Below, in pieces: positions 61,602 to 64,000 of a stretch of DNA of 64,000 nt. Origin of the DNA: Clostridia bacterium (lineage in GTDB: Bacteria; Bacillota; Clostridia; Oscillospirales; Acutalibacteraceae); contig JAFUIO010000025.1 of assembly GCA_017468425.1 (NCBI GenBank), positions 49,325-113,324 on the forward strand, given 5' to 3'. Positions within the stretch are counted from its first letter, which is position 1; every line of letters starts with the position of its first letter. The notes beneath the pieces were generated by a model. That model saw nothing but the letters and a program-made list of their open reading frames with translations. It was not told the origin of the DNA and made no database searches. Made by a program: the position numbers and the translations under genes.

Positions 61602-64000
61602 ATGAAAAAAAGCACAAATAAAATTTTATCACTTTTTCTCGCAGCAGTAATTATTATTACTACAATCAGCGTTGGTTTAAATGTACTCGCTGCAAGCACA
61701 GTAGTTACAAAAACCGACAACGCTGTTATTGTAGTTCCGGAAACAGTTTATATGACACCTTCATCAGGTGCATCAACAACAGGTCAGTATTACGTTAACA
61801 ACACCATCACTGATGACAAAGCAGGCGTTGCCCTTGAAGTAAATAACGCTAATACGCTTGGTAAAGTTCAGCTTTACATTCCCGGTGCAAAGTCATTTAC
61901 TGTTCAGGTAAACACAGTTGCAGGCGGTGTTGGTGATATCGTTCTTTCAACAGCAGGAGCAACATCCGGAACATTTGAAGGCAGTACCGTACTTGCTTTT
62001 GAGCCAGACGGATCATATGGAGTCGAAGGTATTGGCTTCTACATCAGCGGTACAGGCATTTCTCCGGGTAACACAGCTCTTGCAGAATGGGTATTCACTG
62101 TTACAATGAACGATGGTTCAGTAAGAACATACTATGCATATTCAACACTTTATGCACCACATCGTTCTGTTGGTGCTGTATCAGAAGCTCGTCGTAGCGG
62201 TACATACAATAATGAAATTTCATCATGGATTTCAGGTATAAACGGACTTCCCGGAGGTTGGTCACCGATTACTTCAGGATATGGTGACTCCACAACAGCA
62301 GGTTATTTCAAATATGATCCCTTAGTTGATGGTTTGCAGAGTGGTTCTTCACAAAGTTCTGATGACTATGTAACGGCTTCAACTACAGAACTTTATGTTG
62401 AGGCTAAAGCTACCGACGGTGCAGACTGGACCAGAGCGGTTGGTTATCTCGGCTCTCTTACTGTTGACTCATCAAGATATACAAATACTAATCAGATTCC
62501 TAACTTAACGATAGGTGCTGATGCACTTCGTGTAAATAGCGGCAAAAAGGACTCTTTGGGTAGATTCTACGCGTGGTATATACTTGGAACGACGTCAGAT
62601 ACTATCGGAACAGACGAAGACAGTACACCTTCCGGCTGGACACAGTTCGTTAATGAGAGTGAACCGCAGGCAACATCGAGAAATACTGTTGTTCCTGCTT
62701 TTGATGTATCGACAATTGACGGTAAATATATTCATACTGCATCTCAGGGTTATTGTACGTATTTGAGTAATAAAAACTATTCAAATGCATGTGCTTCTGT
62801 TCTTTGCGATGTTGTTGACAAATCAGATCTCCGTGAACTTGTTCTTCAGGCAACATCACTCAATGCAAACAATTATACAAGCTCAACGTGGAGTGAATAC
62901 CAGACAGAACTTCGTGCAGCAGCACAGAAGCTTGGTAATCCCGGTAGCTCAGATGTAGATGCATCTGCACTTACAACTGCAAGAGACGATCTCCAGACAA
63001 CAGTTACACTCAATGCTAACGGTGGTACACTCGGTACAACATCTTTCAATCAGACTGTTGGTGCAGCATCAACTTATAACTATCCTGTTTCATCTTATGT
63101 TCCCACAAGAACAGGTTATACATTCAATGGTTGGTCAACTTCTTCTACAGCTGAAAGCGGTTCAAAATCAACTGTTTCAGCAGGTCTTGAACCAACACTT
63201 TACGCAACATGGTTGATAAACACATATACAATAAAATGGGTTTATGCAGATGGTACTGAAAAATCAGAGACTATTGAATATGGAAAGTCAGTTACTGCTC
63301 CTGCAAACTCTTCAAAAGCATCAGATGCAACAAACCATTATTCTTACTCATGGAGTCCTTCAGTTGCAACTACAGTAACAGATAATGCAACATACACAGA
63401 AGTGCTTACAACAACAGCACATACATGGAGCGATTGGTCTGAAACATCAGCTCCTTCTTGCTCAGGTGAAGGCGCAAAACAGAGAAACTGTACAGTTTGC
63501 GGATATGTAGAGTATGGCACAATAGATGCATTAGGTCACACAAAAGGCGAAACAGTTGTAGAAAACAACGTTGATCCCGATTGCGTAAACGGCGGTTCAT
63601 ACGATAACGTAGTTTACTGTACAGTATGTAAAGAAGAACTTTCAAGAAATACGGTTACAGTTGAAAAACTCGGACATAAAGAAAAAGAAGCAGTTGTAGA
63701 AAACAACGTAGCTCCTGACTGTGAAAACGCAGGTTCATACGACACAGTAGTTTACTGTTCAGTATGTAAAGAAGAAATTTCAAGAACAGAAGTTGTTATC
63801 GAAGCACTCGGACACAAAGAAGTAATCGATGCAGCAGTAGCACCTGATTGTGAAAACACAGGTCTCACAGAGGGTAAGCATTGTGAAGTTTGCGGAAAAA
63901 TTACAGTAGCACAGGAAGTTATAGAAGCAACAGGTCACGCAATGGGTGATTGGGTAGTAACAACATATCCCACATTCGAAGAAACAGGTCTTAAAACAAA
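61602..64000 (+). CDS. Large secreted repeat protein with FIVAR-like, InlB B-repeat and Cys/His repeats (3' end outside window)
   Basis: The frame is open from ATG 61602 (AAGGAG 11 bases upstream) to the window end, so at least 799 residues. A signal peptide (about 1-36, ending VLAAS) leads to a ~380-residue beta-rich domain. One FIVAR-like helical unit follows (about 412-462). Then comes an InlB-type B-repeat (about 467-535), starting [18 protein letters not shown] and ending PTLYATW, as in the Listeria-Bacteroides repeat family. At least three repeats have the pattern CxVCKEExSRxxVxxExLGHKE with NNVxPDCxNxGSYD, where Cys pairs and His recur (about 620 to the end). It probably forms an extracellular stalk or adhesin. 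Confidence 0.88.
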   Translation, partial: MKKSTNKILSLFLAAVIIITTISVGLNVLAASTVVTKTDNAVIVVPETVYMTPSSGASTTGQYYVNNTITDDKAGVALEVNNANTLGKVQLYIPGAKSFTVQVNTVAGGVGDIVLSTAGATSGTFEGSTVLAFEPDGSYGVEGIGFYISGTGISPGNTALAEWVFTVTMNDGSVRTYYAYSTLYAPHRSVGAVSEARRSGTYNNEISSWISGINGLPGGWSPITSGYGDSTTAGYFKYDPLVDGLQSGSSQSSDDYVTASTTELYVEAKATDGADWTRAVGYLGSLTVDSSRYTNTNQIPNLTIGADALRVNSGKKDSLGRFYAWYILGTTSDTIGTDEDSTPSGWTQFVNESEPQATSRNTVVPAFDVSTIDGKYIHTASQGYCTYLSNKNYSNACASVLCDVVDKSDLRELVLQATSLNANNYTSSTWSEYQTELRAAAQKLGNPGSSDVDASALTTARDDLQTTVTLNANGGTLGTTSFNQTVGAASTYNYPVSSYVPTRTGYTFNGWSTSSTAESGSKSTVSAGLEPTLYATWLINTYTIKWVYADGTEKSETIEYGKSVTAPANSSKASDATNHYSYSWSPSVATTVTDNATYTEVLTTTAHTWSDWSETSAPSCSGEGAKQRNCTVCGYVEYGTIDALGHTKGETVVENNVDPDCVNGGSYDNVVYCTVCKEELSRNTVTVEKLGHKEKEAVVENNVAPDCENAGSYDTVVYCSVCKEEISRTEVVIEALGHKEVIDAAVAPDCENTGLTEGKHCEVCGKITVAQEVIEATGHAMGDWVVTTYPTFEETGLKT

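Noticed and set aside
61403..61621. 72-residue open frame in the leader of the InlB-repeat protein
   Set aside because: It overlaps the promoter and leader and ends inside the real gene in another frame; no ribosome site.

Overview
The window reads as a chromosomal stretch of a low-to-medium GC Gram-positive anaerobe, most likely a gut-type member of class Clostridia (Oscillospiraceae/Ruminococcaceae-like). This is inferred from strong AGGAGG-type ribosome binding sites, near-consensus sigma-A promoters with 17-bp spacers, a T-box ahead of thrS, the Firmicutes order yloU-fakA-recG, a yajC/TIGR04086 pair, a flavodiiron protein, secreted K/T-rich proteins, a dockerin-like module and an IPETG (sortase-type) anchor. 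No phage, plasmid genes or CRISPR array were seen.

Layout. 1-3.6 kb: end of a DUF4474 protein, a sortase-anchored acidic protein and an M20 peptidase on the minus strand. 3.7-8.3 kb: housekeeping operon yloU, fakA-like DAK2 gene, recG and luxS. 8.3-10.4 kb: accessory patch with a DUF559 endonuclease-like gene between inverted repeats, then an XRE regulator divergent from a zinc-ribbon membrane gene (5' frameshift) and a second membrane gene. 10.4-14.4 kb: cytoplasmic GH20 and GH3 glycosidases. 14.4-20.4 kb: T-box/thrS, an esterase, an XRE regulator and a cation/proton antiporter. 20.5-21.4 kb: a four-helix-bundle gene and two tRNA-Ser genes. 21.5-22.9 kb: sodium-pump decarboxylase beta subunit plus a 58-codon gamma-like gene.

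23.0-35.6 kb is the most unusual part: a likely single operon of two multi-spanning membrane proteins, an L-fucokinase/sugar nucleotidyltransferase-like fusion with a GHMP kinase domain, and four consecutive paralogous B12-binding-type radical SAM proteins, one apparently starting at CTG. This looks like a dedicated sugar activation and radical modification pathway of unknown product.

35.7-46.1 kb returns to core functions: S1-domain protein, DUF951, prfA, threonylcarbamoyl-AMP synthase, coaE, M18 aminopeptidase, RlmA-type methyltransferase, a cysteine synthase-like enzyme, a lipoprotein, yajC and a TIGR04086 protein. 46.4-50.7 kb is a 1426-residue secreted protein made of about a dozen ~65-residue helical repeats with a dockerin-like end. 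50.8-61.1 kb holds a flavodiiron protein, an EamA transporter, lon-engB-lysA, glnA, a GH43 glycosidase and a DAHP synthase. The window ends inside a second large secreted repeat protein (61602 onward) with a FIVAR-like segment, an InlB-type B-repeat and Cys/His-rich repeats, preceded by a structured leader of about 160 nt.
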